A stretch of DNA of 64,000 bases from Vreelandella profundi (GTDB lineage Bacteria; Pseudomonadota; Gammaproteobacteria; Pseudomonadales; Halomonadaceae): assembly GCF_019722725.1 (NCBI RefSeq), contig NZ_CP077941.1:1116001-1180000 (forward strand), written 5' to 3'. Below, piece by piece: positions 26,875 to 35,637 of this stretch (its first letter is position 1; each line of letters opens with the position of its first letter). The notes under the pieces are model-generated. The model did not search any database and was not told where the DNA came from. It saw only the letters and a program-made list of their open reading frames with translations. The position numbers were made by a program, and so were the translations under genes.

Positions 26875-28260
26875 ATGGGTAAGCTTAAGACAATGACGTT
26901 TTCTGAGCGTTACCCGCCTCAGGTAGTGTTTCCATTTTTTGATATATTTGCCATTTTTCTTGGTGGGTGGATAGCCTATGCCATTCGTTTCGACGTTGTT
27001 GAGCTTCATGAGCGATACGTATTAGCCATTATATGTATCGCGCTATTAGTATTGGTAATCAATAGCATGACGGGAAGCTATCGTCGCTGGCGGATCATTC
27101 CTGTTTATCAAATGCTTGGTAAATTGATGCTAGTGTGGGCGGCGGTAGGAATTACGGCGGCTTCATTAATATTTTTTGCCCATGCAGCTGAACGCTACTC
27201 CCGTTTATGGATTGGATTTACGCTAACGATTTCTTTTTTCTTAGCTGGTGGTGCGAGGCTGTTAGTTCAGCTAGGCCTACAGCATGTAAGAGTGCGAGGC
27301 GGTGCTCGGCGCCCCGTTTTTTTAGTTGGACCCAGTCAAAATGTATTAAACGTGGCACAGGGTATTCGCCGTGCTGCGTGGGAAGGCCACACCATAGCTG
27401 GCGTTGAGCGTTTAAAGGCAAGGCCTACCGATGATGGCGTTGAGCGTATCGTGCGCCGTATTATTCAGTCCAATGCTCGCGAAGTATGGATTTGTGTACC
27501 TCTGGAAATGGGGGAGACGGTGCGAGTGCTTTTTTATGCGCTGCGTAATCATACCGCTGAGGTGCGGTTTATCCCTGATTTTCAAGATATGCATTTGTTG
27601 AATCATCGCATGAGTGAAGTGGCGGACCATTACGCGATAGATCTTAGTGTTTCGCCGATGAGTGGCATGTCACGCTTTGTAAAGCGTGCTGAAGATCTCA
27701 TTCTTGGCTCACTCATATCTCTCTTCATCTTGCCAATATGTGCCATGATTGCCCTGGTCATTAAGGTCAACTCTCCCGGACCTGTGCTTTTTAAGCAGTA
27801 CCGGGAAGGTTCAAATGGACGTTTTTTTAAAGTTTACAAATTTCGTTCAATGTATGTTCATAAAGAAGATAGTGGTCATATCACTCAAGCCAAAAAACAT
27901 GATCTCCGCATTACCCCGATAGGTGCTTTTTTGCGGCGCACATCCTTAGATGAATTGCCTCAGTTCTTCAACGTGCTTCAAGGGCGCATGTCTATCGTAG
28001 GGCCTCGCCCTCATGCGTTAGCACACAATGAACAATACAAGAGTCTTGTCGAATCTTATATGCGCAGGCATAAAGTAAAGCCTGGCATTACTGGTTGGGC
28101 ACAGGTGAATGGCTTAAGAGGTGAAACGGATACGCTTCACAAAATGCAACGCCGGGTAGAGCACGATTTATGGTATATCGATAACTGGTCGCTTTGGATT
28201 GACTTGAAAATTATATTTTTAACCATTTTTAAAGGTTTTATTAATAAAAATGCCTACTAA
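26875..28260 (+). CDS. Polyprenyl-phosphate glycosylphosphotransferase (WbaP/WcaJ-like)
   Basis: 461 residues. Four N-terminal transmembrane helices (about 15-130) lead into a Rossmann-like CoA-binding-type domain (about 135-255), a further membrane helix or hairpin (about 275-300) and the catalytic bacterial sugar transferase domain (KVYKFRSM, RTSLDELPQFFNVL, MSIVGPRP, KPGITGWAQVNG). It transfers sugar-1-phosphate to undecaprenyl phosphate to start each repeat unit; glucose-1-P or galactose-1-P is usual for this class. It fits a Wzx/Wzy-dependent pathway with the flippase at 62065. Confidence 0.92.
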   Translation: MGKLKTMTFSERYPPQVVFPFFDIFAIFLGGWIAYAIRFDVVELHERYVLAIICIALLVLVINSMTGSYRRWRIIPVYQMLGKLMLVWAAVGITAASLIFFAHAAERYSRLWIGFTLTISFFLAGGARLLVQLGLQHVRVRGGARRPVFLVGPSQNVLNVAQGIRRAAWEGHTIAGVERLKARPTDDGVERIVRRIIQSNAREVWICVPLEMGETVRVLFYALRNHTAEVRFIPDFQDMHLLNHRMSEVADHYAIDLSVSPMSGMSRFVKRAEDLILGSLISLFILPICAMIALVIKVNSPGPVLFKQYREGSNGRFFKVYKFRSMYVHKEDSGHITQAKKHDLRITPIGAFLRRTSLDELPQFFNVLQGRMSIVGPRPHALAHNEQYKSLVESYMRRHKVKPGITGWAQVNGLRGETDTLHKMQRRVEHDLWYIDNWSLWIDLKIIFLTIFKGFINKNAY

Positions 28261-28370
28261 TATAAGTGTTAGCTTCGATAAGCGGAAAAACAAGCTGTGG
28301 TAGTATGCCGCTCTTCTCAACCGGCCGCGACTTGACCCGCGCTGTATGATCAATAGGATTTTGTATTCCG

Positions 28371-29645
28371 ATGCTTTCTTCAAACTTATCCTCCCACGAA
28401 ACCACTTTCTCTAAATTGAGCTGGTTCACTAACGTTGCCGTTTTCCTGTTCGGTGCGATCGCGCTGGTCATTCCTAGCGGTTATTCAGTGGGGGCAGCTT
28501 TGCTGCTATTAGGCGGGCTTGGCCTGCTGTTCACCATGCGCGTGCCGCGTCTTTCAAAAGAAGATGTTTGGATAGTAGGTGCTGTTTTGGCCTATGTCCT
28601 CGTTGCATTCGCAGAAGTTTGGTGGGATGGCCAGGGCAGCCGAGGATTAGATAAACCAAGTCGTTTCATTTTGGCAATACCTGCGCTTTGGTGGGTACTG
28701 CGTTATCCACCTAATATGGCATTTTTATGGAGTGGGATGGCTGTTGGTGCCATTGCTGCGGGAAGTTGGGCAGGATGGCAAAAACTATTTGAAGGTGTAG
28801 ATCGAGCCCAGGGCTACACATATGTCATTCAATTTGGCAATCTCAGTATGCTGCTGGGTGTCATGTGCTTAGCCGGGCTTGGGTGGGCGATCATGCAGCG
28901 CTATCGCCATGCGTGGATATGTCTTTTATTGCTGGGGGCATTAGCCGGTATTCTTGGGTCTTTGTTCTCAGGTAGCCGGGGCGGCTGGGTAGGTTTTCCT
29001 ATTGTGTTGCTAGTGCTTTACCGCGCCTATGGCAGAAACCTCTCCAACAAGTTAAAAACGGCTGTGGTCGCGGCTGTTATTGTAGGTGCTATCGTTGTGT
29101 ATGCCGTTCCGCAAGTAGGTGTGCAAGGGCGTGTTCACGAAGCATTTAATGACGTCAGTCTTTATGTATCTGGCGAGAATCGCACCACCTCAGTAGGCGC
29201 GCGTTTTGAAATGTGGCGTGGAGCGGCAAATCTCATCCAAGAAAAACCACTACTTGGGTGGGGATATAACGGCTACAAGAACGAGATGCTCGCATTGTCC
29301 GATCAAGGGTTCATCTCGCGTGAAATAGGGGAGTATGGCCATGCGCACAATGAGTTTATTGATGCTTTTGCTAAGCGTGGCCTGCTCGGGTTGGCAGTGC
29401 TAATTGGGCTTTATTTAATCCCGTTGAGGCTATTTTCAAAAGGGCTCTCTGCGGAGAATTTATCAGACCGAGCGTTAGCAACGGCGGGTGTGTTATTGCC
29501 CGTGACATATATCGATTTTGGCTTGTCGCAGGTGTTCCTTACTCATAATAGCGGCGTCATGATGTATGCCTTCTTGCTAGCCATTTTATGGGGTATTCAC
29601 TCGGGGCGTCTTAGGCGCTTAGCCCTGAAAGGGAACCATCCGTAA
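28371..29645 (+). CDS. O-antigen ligase-like membrane protein (WaaL/Wzy superfamily)
   Basis: 424 residues with about 10-12 transmembrane helices. GSLFSGSRGGWVGFPIVLL and the large periplasmic loop ending EYGHAHNEFIDAFAKRGLLG are the O-antigen ligase (PF04932-type) signature, including the conserved His. It would move polymer from undecaprenyl-PP to lipid A-core, or polymerise. Codon use is more like the chromosome than the preceding Wzy-like gene. It lies last in the block and is followed by an excellent terminator. With another Wzy-like gene present, the ligase role is the better guess. Confidence 0.82.
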   Translation: MLSSNLSSHETTFSKLSWFTNVAVFLFGAIALVIPSGYSVGAALLLLGGLGLLFTMRVPRLSKEDVWIVGAVLAYVLVAFAEVWWDGQGSRGLDKPSRFILAIPALWWVLRYPPNMAFLWSGMAVGAIAAGSWAGWQKLFEGVDRAQGYTYVIQFGNLSMLLGVMCLAGLGWAIMQRYRHAWICLLLLGALAGILGSLFSGSRGGWVGFPIVLLVLYRAYGRNLSNKLKTAVVAAVIVGAIVVYAVPQVGVQGRVHEAFNDVSLYVSGENRTTSVGARFEMWRGAANLIQEKPLLGWGYNGYKNEMLALSDQGFISREIGEYGHAHNEFIDAFAKRGLLGLAVLIGLYLIPLRLFSKGLSAENLSDRALATAGVLLPVTYIDFGLSQVFLTHNSGVMMYAFLLAILWGIHSGRLRRLALKGNHP

Positions 29646-29678
29646 AGAAGGCGTTCTTACCCAGGCGATCACAGGCGG

Positions 29679-29710
29679 CCGATCATTGAAAAATGGTCGG
29701 TTTTTTCTTT
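29679..29710 (+). terminator. Rho-independent terminator ending the O-antigen/EPS block
   Basis: Stem CCGATCATT / AATGGTCGG (29679-29687 with 29692-29700, one G-T pair) capped by a GAAA tetraloop and followed by TTTTTTCTTTTT. Confidence 0.92.
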
Positions 29711-29895
29711 TTGCCATCGCATGAGTATTGTCATACATATAGGGGCGTGGGAGATACTCCGGTCTCCAATGTAGAGGCGGCGGCGGTAATCCCCTACAAT
29801 GGAGGCTTGGTGTGAGGAAGTTTTGTCTACAATACACCACCCCATTCACCCGCACAGAAGAGTAGGGCAAGGGAATATGCCCGTTACGATCCCTG

Positions 29896-29907
29896 GGCGG
29901 TAGCGTG
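29896..29907 (+). promoter_or_regulatory. ops element (RfaH recruitment site) in the capsule leader
   Basis: GGCGGTAGCGTG is an exact match to the enterobacterial ops 12-mer and is followed by a short T-rich stretch. It lies about 20 bp before the first gene of the capsule locus. In E. coli, ops pauses RNA polymerase and loads RfaH, which suppresses termination across long surface-polysaccharide operons. An inverted repeat GGGCA / TGCCC (about 29864-29881) lies just upstream. RfaH itself is not in the window. Confidence 0.8.
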
Positions 29908-29927
29908 CCTTTTATTTGGAATCAATT

Positions 29928-30347
29928 ATGCCAATACCTCAGCGTTCATTTTTATTGCCAGTACGCATGCTGCTGGCAGCAGTGAGTGTGGCCGTTATCA
30001 GCGGTTGCGCTACGAATTACCCCTCTGGTAGCAACCAGCAAGAAGCGCGATACGTACTTAATAACGATGCTGCAACGCTGCTCAAGGACGAAAGTCTAAA
30101 TAATTTCCTTTCCCAAGCACCGGCCAGCGGCATTCTCAACGTGGCGCGCAGCCCCTGGGGTGATAACGTCGAAATTGTGGCTGACGAGTCCTACTTAGCC
30201 GCCAGCGGGCGGGAGTGCCGTAAACTTCGCGTAGTTGCAGCAGGAGGCAGCGCTAATAGCGCGCTTGTCTGTGAAACACCCAACGGCTGGGTAAATCAGC
30301 GCGTAGTGACGCAGACCGGTACGCAAACAGTTGAAGGGCGCTATTAA
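29928..30347 (+). CDS. Small outer-membrane-type lipoprotein heading the capsule operon
   Basis: 139 residues. A signal sequence ends in a lipobox (VISG-Cys27), so the mature protein should be lipid-anchored by Lgt. The C-terminal half (SGRECRKLRV...ALVCETPNGW) resembles the end of 17-kDa surface antigen-like proteins, seen by eye and weak. ATG 29928 is chosen. The gene lies directly after ops and its stop overlaps the kpsD start by one base, so it is expressed with the export machinery. It may help the outer-membrane stage of capsule export, which is inference; I do not recognise a precise family. Confidence 0.75.
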   Translation: MPIPQRSFLLPVRMLLAAVSVAVISGCATNYPSGSNQQEARYVLNNDAATLLKDESLNNFLSQAPASGILNVARSPWGDNVEIVADESYLAASGRECRKLRVVAAGGSANSALVCETPNGWVNQRVVTQTGTQTVEGRY

Positions 30348-32053
30348 TGTTCAAGCAAACCGCAGCAATCGTGTCTATTACTTTGTTCAGCGCGCTCATG
30401 GGAGGCAATGCCTTTGCGCAGTCGCTTAGCCTTTCCGATACTATTTTGCCGTCTCAGGGGAGCCAGCAAGGGGCTGCTCAGCAACAAGATGAGGTGAACG
30501 ATACACCTCGTGCAGATTGGCGCAGTGGTACTTATGGCCCTGTGACGCTGCCGCTACAAGGTGCCGATACCTTACCCCCGTTTGGCGCTAGCCTATTTAC
30601 TGGCGGCTTTCGTGGCGCCATGGGCGATGGTTTAAATCCGGATTATCGTATTAAGCCCGGCGACCAAGTCACCGTCCGTGCCTGGGGGGCGTTTGAGTTT
30701 GATCGCGTGCTACCAGTCGATGCTCAGGGCAATATCTTCATTCCTGGTTCCGGCCCGCTTAATGTAGAAGGACAAAGCAGTCAGGAAGTCGATAACAGCG
30801 TGCGACGGGCCATTACTGCTGTCTATCCGGATAACGTAGAGGTCTACACTAACTTACAAGGCGTGCAGCCAGTGGCGGTATACGTCACGGGTTATGTAGA
30901 AAACCCTGGCCGCTATGCAGGTACGCCCAACGACTCGCTGCTTTATTTCCTAGATCAATCAGGCGGTATTGATCAAGATCTAGGGAGCTATCGACAAATT
31001 CGCGTAGTGCGCGATGACCGTACCGTAGCGACCGTCGATCTTTATGATTTTTTAATTAACGGCGAGATTGCCCGCCCACAGTTTCAAGATGGTGACACCA
31101 TAGTGGTGGAGGAGCGTGGCCCCGCCATTGCCGTGGGCGGTGATGTGCATCGCGAATATCGCTATGAGCTTATTGGTAACCAGTTAAGCGGCGCCGAAGT
31201 TGTTACCCTTGCCCGCTTAAGAAGCGGCGTATCACACGTGCTGCTACGCGGTAACCGTGAAAGCGGCCCTATTGCTCAATACTTCCCCATTGATATGTTC
31301 TCTGGTCAAGTGATTCGCAGTGGTGACGAAGTGACGTTTAGCGCGGATAAGCGTAGCGAAACTATCGTAGTGCAAGTAGAGGGCAGCTATTACGGGCCTT
31401 CTCGCTATGCACTGCCACGTAATGCGCGTTTAAGTGAGCTGCTGGACGCTATTGCCGTACCTGAAAATATGACGGCCGTAGAAAGTATCTCTCTTCTGCG
31501 CGAAAGCGTACGTCAGCAGCAGGCTGAGGCTCTTGAAGACAGCTTAAGGCGTTTAGAAACTACCTACTTAGGTGCCGGTTCGCGTACCGACGAAGAAGCG
31601 AAAATTCGCCTGCAGGAAGCCGAGTTGATTGAGCGCTTTATCGCAAGAGCTCGCGACTTAGAGCCTAGCGGCCGGTTGGTAGTAGCCAACAGTGGGGGTA
31701 TTTCTGATATTCGTCTGCAGGATGGCGATGTGATCACCATTCCCGAAATTAGCGATTCAGTTTTGATCAGCGGTGAAATACTCGTTCCTCAAGCCGTTGT
31801 TTATCGCCCAGGAATGAGCGTCATTGACTATGTAGAAGGTGCAGGCGGCTTCACTGAGCGTGCCGATGAAGACCAGATTCTGTTGGTTCGCCAAAACGGT
31901 GCTGTTGAACATGCCAGCAATTCGCCGCTACGCCCGGGTGATGAGATTTTGGTGATGCCTGCCGCACCCATACACAACCTGCAGTTAGCGGCTACGCTAA
32001 CTCAAATCTTGTTCCAGATTGCGGTCACCACTCGTGTCGCTTTAGATCTGTAA
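30347..32053 (+). CDS. kpsD: Polysaccharide export protein, KpsD-like (OPX family)
   Basis: 568 residues, close to E. coli KpsD (558). A signal peptide runs to about Ala24 (GGNAFA). The Poly_export domain (YRIKPGDQVTVRAWG, about 104-180) is followed by SLBB-type beta-grasp repeats (VYVTGYVENPGRY; VLISGEILVPQAVVYRPG). OPX proteins form the periplasmic/outer-membrane channel for capsule export and work with a PCP-3 protein such as KpsE. It is followed by a 165-bp gap with two stem-loops and then kpsM. Confidence 0.9.
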   Translation: MFKQTAAIVSITLFSALMGGNAFAQSLSLSDTILPSQGSQQGAAQQQDEVNDTPRADWRSGTYGPVTLPLQGADTLPPFGASLFTGGFRGAMGDGLNPDYRIKPGDQVTVRAWGAFEFDRVLPVDAQGNIFIPGSGPLNVEGQSSQEVDNSVRRAITAVYPDNVEVYTNLQGVQPVAVYVTGYVENPGRYAGTPNDSLLYFLDQSGGIDQDLGSYRQIRVVRDDRTVATVDLYDFLINGEIARPQFQDGDTIVVEERGPAIAVGGDVHREYRYELIGNQLSGAEVVTLARLRSGVSHVLLRGNRESGPIAQYFPIDMFSGQVIRSGDEVTFSADKRSETIVVQVEGSYYGPSRYALPRNARLSELLDAIAVPENMTAVESISLLRESVRQQQAEALEDSLRRLETTYLGAGSRTDEEAKIRLQEAELIERFIARARDLEPSGRLVVANSGGISDIRLQDGDVITIPEISDSVLISGEILVPQAVVYRPGMSVIDYVEGAGGFTERADEDQILLVRQNGAVEHASNSPLRPGDEILVMPAAPIHNLQLAATLTQILFQIAVTTRVALDL

Positions 32054-32097
32054 AAGAATGATTCTGAATAGTAAGTGGTGAATCGAAAGTTTTGCAG

Positions 32098-32149
32098 CGC
32101 GGGTTAAGCCTCTGTAAACCCGCGAAGGCGATTCTCCCGAAAGTGGAGA
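32098..32149 (+). other. Two consecutive stem-loops between kpsD and kpsM
   Basis: Stem 1 is CGCGGGTT / AACCCGCG (32098-32105 with 32117-32124), 8 perfect pairs. Stem 2 is TCTCC / GGAGA (32133-32137 with 32145-32149). Neither has a T run, so they are more likely RNA-stability or pausing elements than full terminators. Confidence 0.5.
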
Positions 32150-32218
32150 GTTTCACCCAGCAAAACCGTCATATAATGCGCAGGAACATGCTTTGTTTAT
32201 CCCTAAAGAATTAACGCT

Positions 32219-33034
32219 ATGGAAAACATAAACGCTCAGCCTACGCCACGGCGTGCCCGCACGCCGTGGCAGGTAACACGGAGTGTGTGGTACGCCATGT
32301 TTATGCGCGAAGCCATTTCGCGCACTATGTCCGACCGCATGGGTTGGTTCTGGATGATTTTCGAGCCAGTAGCTTTTGTAGCTATCATGGTGGGGATTCG
32401 TAGTTTTATTCGCGGTGATAGGTTAGTCGTTAATGCTGAGTTTATCCCTTGGCTTATTGCTGGCTTGATGGGGTTCCTGTTAGTCCGAGAAGGAATGCTA
32501 CGAGGAATGGGTGCAATCGAAGCCAACAGTGCGCTATTTGCGTATCGTCAAGTTCAGCCCATCGACCCAGTATTAGTGCGCAACTTTTTGGAAGGCATGC
32601 TGCGCAGCTTTGTTTTCTTAATTTTTATTGTGGGTGGCCTAATGATCGGGCTGGATATGTATCCCGATAATGCCATTCGCGCCATGGGAGCTTGGCTATC
32701 GCTTTGGAGCTTAGGTATTGGCCTAGGGTTAGTCACTTCGGTATCTGCGACACTGGTTCCCGAAGTAGGCAGAGTAATACGCATGCTTTCTTTGCCGTTG
32801 TTAATTCTATCTGGCGTCATATTTCCACTCAACAACCTTCCACACTGGTTGCTGGAATACATAATGCTTAATCCAATACCCCATGCCTTGGAAACATTGC
32901 GCTTAGGCTTTTTCGAGAAGTACCAACCCATCCACGGAACCAGCATGCTGTATTTTTGGTTGGTAACGCTTAGCCTAAATGCTCTGGGAATTCTTATGCA
33001 CTTACGTTTTGTTGATCGGTTAAAGGCCAAATAA
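32219..33034 (+). CDS. kpsM: Capsule ABC exporter permease KpsM
   Basis: 271 residues, ABC-2 type permease with six predicted transmembrane helices. The N-terminal MFMREAISRTMSDRMGWFW segment and the central LEGMLRSFVFLIF and C-terminal NPIPHALETLRLGFF regions follow the KpsM/CtrC pattern. With KpsT it exports lipid-linked capsule polymer across the inner membrane. kpsE follows after three bases. Confidence 0.95.
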   Translation: MENINAQPTPRRARTPWQVTRSVWYAMFMREAISRTMSDRMGWFWMIFEPVAFVAIMVGIRSFIRGDRLVVNAEFIPWLIAGLMGFLLVREGMLRGMGAIEANSALFAYRQVQPIDPVLVRNFLEGMLRSFVFLIFIVGGLMIGLDMYPDNAIRAMGAWLSLWSLGIGLGLVTSVSATLVPEVGRVIRMLSLPLLILSGVIFPLNNLPHWLLEYIMLNPIPHALETLRLGFFEKYQPIHGTSMLYFWLVTLSLNALGILMHLRFVDRLKAK

Positions 33035-33037
33035 CAC

Positions 33038-34135
33038 ATGCAAGTATCATTGACGCGTTTTGTTAAAAAGTCGCCGCAGTGGGCCGTGGCAATAGCTGCA
33101 ATTTTAATCGTTTCCTTTTACTGGTTTGTTTGGGCGCAGGAACGTTACGTTTCACGCGCCACCGTGGTGTTAGAAAGCCCGCAGGTCGCCACGCCAGAGT
33201 TAAGCCTCTCATCGCTAATGGGTGGTGGCGGTGGTAATACTCATGACTTGCTGCTGTTACGTGAGCATTTACTTTCTGTCGATATGCTCCGCTTACTTGA
33301 TAATCAGCTGGATATTCGTAAGCACTATAGTGAGCATGGCGATATATTCGCTAAACTACGCAGTGCCGATGTGCCTATTGAGGACTTACATAAATACTAC
33401 CTTCGCAGAGTAGAAATAGAACTAGACGAGTATGCGGGCGTATTGAATATCGAAGTTCAGGGCTATACCCCCGAGTTTGCCAATCAGGTGACCACTCTGC
33501 TGCTAGAGGCAGGTGAAGACCACATGAATCAAATGGGCCACCGGTTAGCGGATGAGCAAGTGCGCTTTTTAGAGCAACAGATGGTGCGCCTGGATGAGCG
33601 CTTTAAAGAAACCCGCGCGGCGCTGCTAGAATACCAAAATGAGTTTGGCTTGGTATCGCCCACCGACACTGTCGCAAGCATTAATCAAGTAGTCGCCACA
33701 CTGGAAGCTGACTTGGCGCGCTATCAGGCCCAGCGCAATGCCTTGGCGAGTTTTCAAAGCTCACAATCGCCTGAGTTACGGCAAGTAGAGCGCAATATTA
33801 CCGCGCTGCGCGATCAAATTATTGAGCAGCGTGACCGAATAGCTCAAGCATCTGGCGGGTCTTTAAACAGTGTTTCCGCCGAGTATGAAACGCTAGAGCT
33901 GCAGGCGCAGTTTGCTCAAGAAACTTATTCCAGCGCGCTCGCCGCATTAGAGAACACCCGTTTAGAAGCTGCTCGCCAACTCAAGCAAGTAAGCGTGCTG
34001 CAGAGCCCGTTAATGCCTGAATACCCAACTGAACCCAACCGGCTATACAATAGCAGTGTCTTTGCGATCATCACCATCTTCCTGGCTTTCATTCTTAGCA
34101 TGATGATGATGATCATCAAAGATCACCGCGATTGA
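33038..34135 (+). CDS. kpsE: Capsule export inner-membrane protein KpsE (PCP-3)
   Basis: 365 residues. TM1 at about 16-33 ends in the YVSRATVVLESP start of the periplasmic domain. A long coiled coil (about 170-310) with EYQNEFGLVSP follows, and a C-terminal TM (about 338-358) preceded by PLMPEYPTEPNRLYN, the proline-rich motif of PCP proteins. It spans the periplasm and links KpsMT to the OPX channel. No kinase domain, as expected for ABC-dependent capsules. The next gene, 27 bp on, is unexpectedly a metallo-beta-lactamase-fold protein. Confidence 0.93.
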   Translation: MQVSLTRFVKKSPQWAVAIAAILIVSFYWFVWAQERYVSRATVVLESPQVATPELSLSSLMGGGGGNTHDLLLLREHLLSVDMLRLLDNQLDIRKHYSEHGDIFAKLRSADVPIEDLHKYYLRRVEIELDEYAGVLNIEVQGYTPEFANQVTTLLLEAGEDHMNQMGHRLADEQVRFLEQQMVRLDERFKETRAALLEYQNEFGLVSPTDTVASINQVVATLEADLARYQAQRNALASFQSSQSPELRQVERNITALRDQIIEQRDRIAQASGGSLNSVSAEYETLELQAQFAQETYSSALAALENTRLEAARQLKQVSVLQSPLMPEYPTEPNRLYNSSVFAIITIFLAFILSMMMMIIKDHRD

Positions 34136-34162
34136 CCATGTAAGTAAATAGAAAAGGTTTCA

Positions 34163-35596
34163 ATGCTTGATATCATCCACCACGGTGGCGCCACCGGTGT
34201 CACGGGTAGTTGTCATCAACTGCTGCTCAATCGCCATGAATCACTATTGGTAGATTGTGGACTTTTCCAGGGTGAAGATGCCGCCGAAGACAGCTTTGAG
34301 CAGCTACAAATTGAATTCGATATCAGCACGGTCAAAGCGCTGGTCATCACCCACGTTCATATCGATCACGTGGGACGGCTGCCTTACTTGCTGGCAGCAG
34401 GCTTTACCGGGCCTATCATCTGCTCCATACCTACCGCTAAACTATTGCCGCTAGTCATTGAAGATGCGTTAAAAATTGGCTTTACTCGCAAGGAGCAGCT
34501 GATTGAGCGCTTTCAAGCTCAGCCCGACAAGCAAATTGTTAGTGTTCCTTACGGTCAGTGGTACAGCTTAGATTTAATAAGCAACGAAAGCGGTAATGCT
34601 TGTATTAACTCTAAAAGTGACTATCTGGCTACAACTCGTGTAAAACTCAAACGAGCTGGGCACATTTTAGGCTCCAGTTTCTTCGAAGTAAGTTACCAAG
34701 ATGTTACAGCTGGCAAGAAAAAGCGTGTTATATTTTCTGGTGACCTGGGCGCCCATTATGCTCCGTTACTGGCTGCGCCCAAGTCACCCTACGGTTGTGA
34801 CCAGCTGATCCTTGAAAGCACCTACGGTAACCATCTTCATCCAGACCGCCGACAGCGCCGCGATACCTTAAAAGCCGCTGTGGAGCACGCTCTGGCTAAC
34901 GGCGGCACGGTGATGGTGCCAGCTTTTAGTATTGGCCGAACGCAGGAACTGCTTTACGAGCTGGAAACCATCATTCATCAGGCGCGCTCACCCCAGTGGA
35001 AGTCACTCGAAATCATTGTCGACTCACCACTAGCCGCACGCTTTACTCAGGTTTACCGCGAGCTAAAACCCTATTGGAATAAAGAAGCCCAGTGCCGCCT
35101 GCGCAGAGGCCGACATCCGCTCAACTTTGCCAATCTATATACCGTCGATAGCCACGCTGAGCACGAACAAACCGTTGAGTACTTGGCCAAAACTGGCCGC
35201 CCAGCGGTAGTGATTGCCGCCAGCGGTATGTGCGCAGGCGGCCGCATCATGAATTATTTAAAAGCCATGCTGAGTGATGAACGCCACCAAGTACTGTTCG
35301 TAGGTTATCAAGGTGCAGGCACCCCTGGGCGAACCATTCAGCAATATGGCCCGCAGGGTGGGTGGGTTGAAATTGACGGTCAGCGTCTTGATATTAAAGC
35401 AGGCGTTACCTCCATTAGCGGTTACTCCGCCCATGCGGATCAAAAAAATTTGCTCAACTTCGTAAAGCGGATGCATCGCTGGCCGCGCATCATACGCCTC
35501 GTGCACGGTGACCAAAACGCCCGCACTGCGCTTAAATACAAACTCGAAAGTCTATACCAGCGTAAAGGCAAGCACGTAAACATTGCTAATGGTTAG
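34163..35596 (+). CDS. Metallo-beta-lactamase/beta-CASP fold protein (RNA-processing exonuclease-like)
   Basis: 477 residues. The HxHxDH zinc motif is intact (His64, His66, Asp68, His69), with SGDLGAHY as a later metal ligand region. The beta-CASP insertion (about 200-330) and C-terminal RNA-specificity region follow: ASGMCAGGRIMNYL, GYQGAGTPGRTI, and SGYSAHADQ with its conserved His. Such proteins process RNA in archaea and eukaryotes (CPSF73-like) and occur in bacteria with less-known roles. It sits between kpsE and kpsT in a run of closely spaced genes, which is not the standard kps content. A role in capsule mRNA handling or simple insertion into the operon is equally possible. Confidence 0.88.
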   Translation: MLDIIHHGGATGVTGSCHQLLLNRHESLLVDCGLFQGEDAAEDSFEQLQIEFDISTVKALVITHVHIDHVGRLPYLLAAGFTGPIICSIPTAKLLPLVIEDALKIGFTRKEQLIERFQAQPDKQIVSVPYGQWYSLDLISNESGNACINSKSDYLATTRVKLKRAGHILGSSFFEVSYQDVTAGKKKRVIFSGDLGAHYAPLLAAPKSPYGCDQLILESTYGNHLHPDRRQRRDTLKAAVEHALANGGTVMVPAFSIGRTQELLYELETIIHQARSPQWKSLEIIVDSPLAARFTQVYRELKPYWNKEAQCRLRRGRHPLNFANLYTVDSHAEHEQTVEYLAKTGRPAVVIAASGMCAGGRIMNYLKAMLSDERHQVLFVGYQGAGTPGRTIQQYGPQGGWVEIDGQRLDIKAGVTSISGYSAHADQKNLLNFVKRMHRWPRIIRLVHGDQNARTALKYKLESLYQRKGKHVNIANG

Positions 35597-35637
35597 GTGC
35601 CTACTGCATACCACTCACACCTTACGATTCACTAAAC

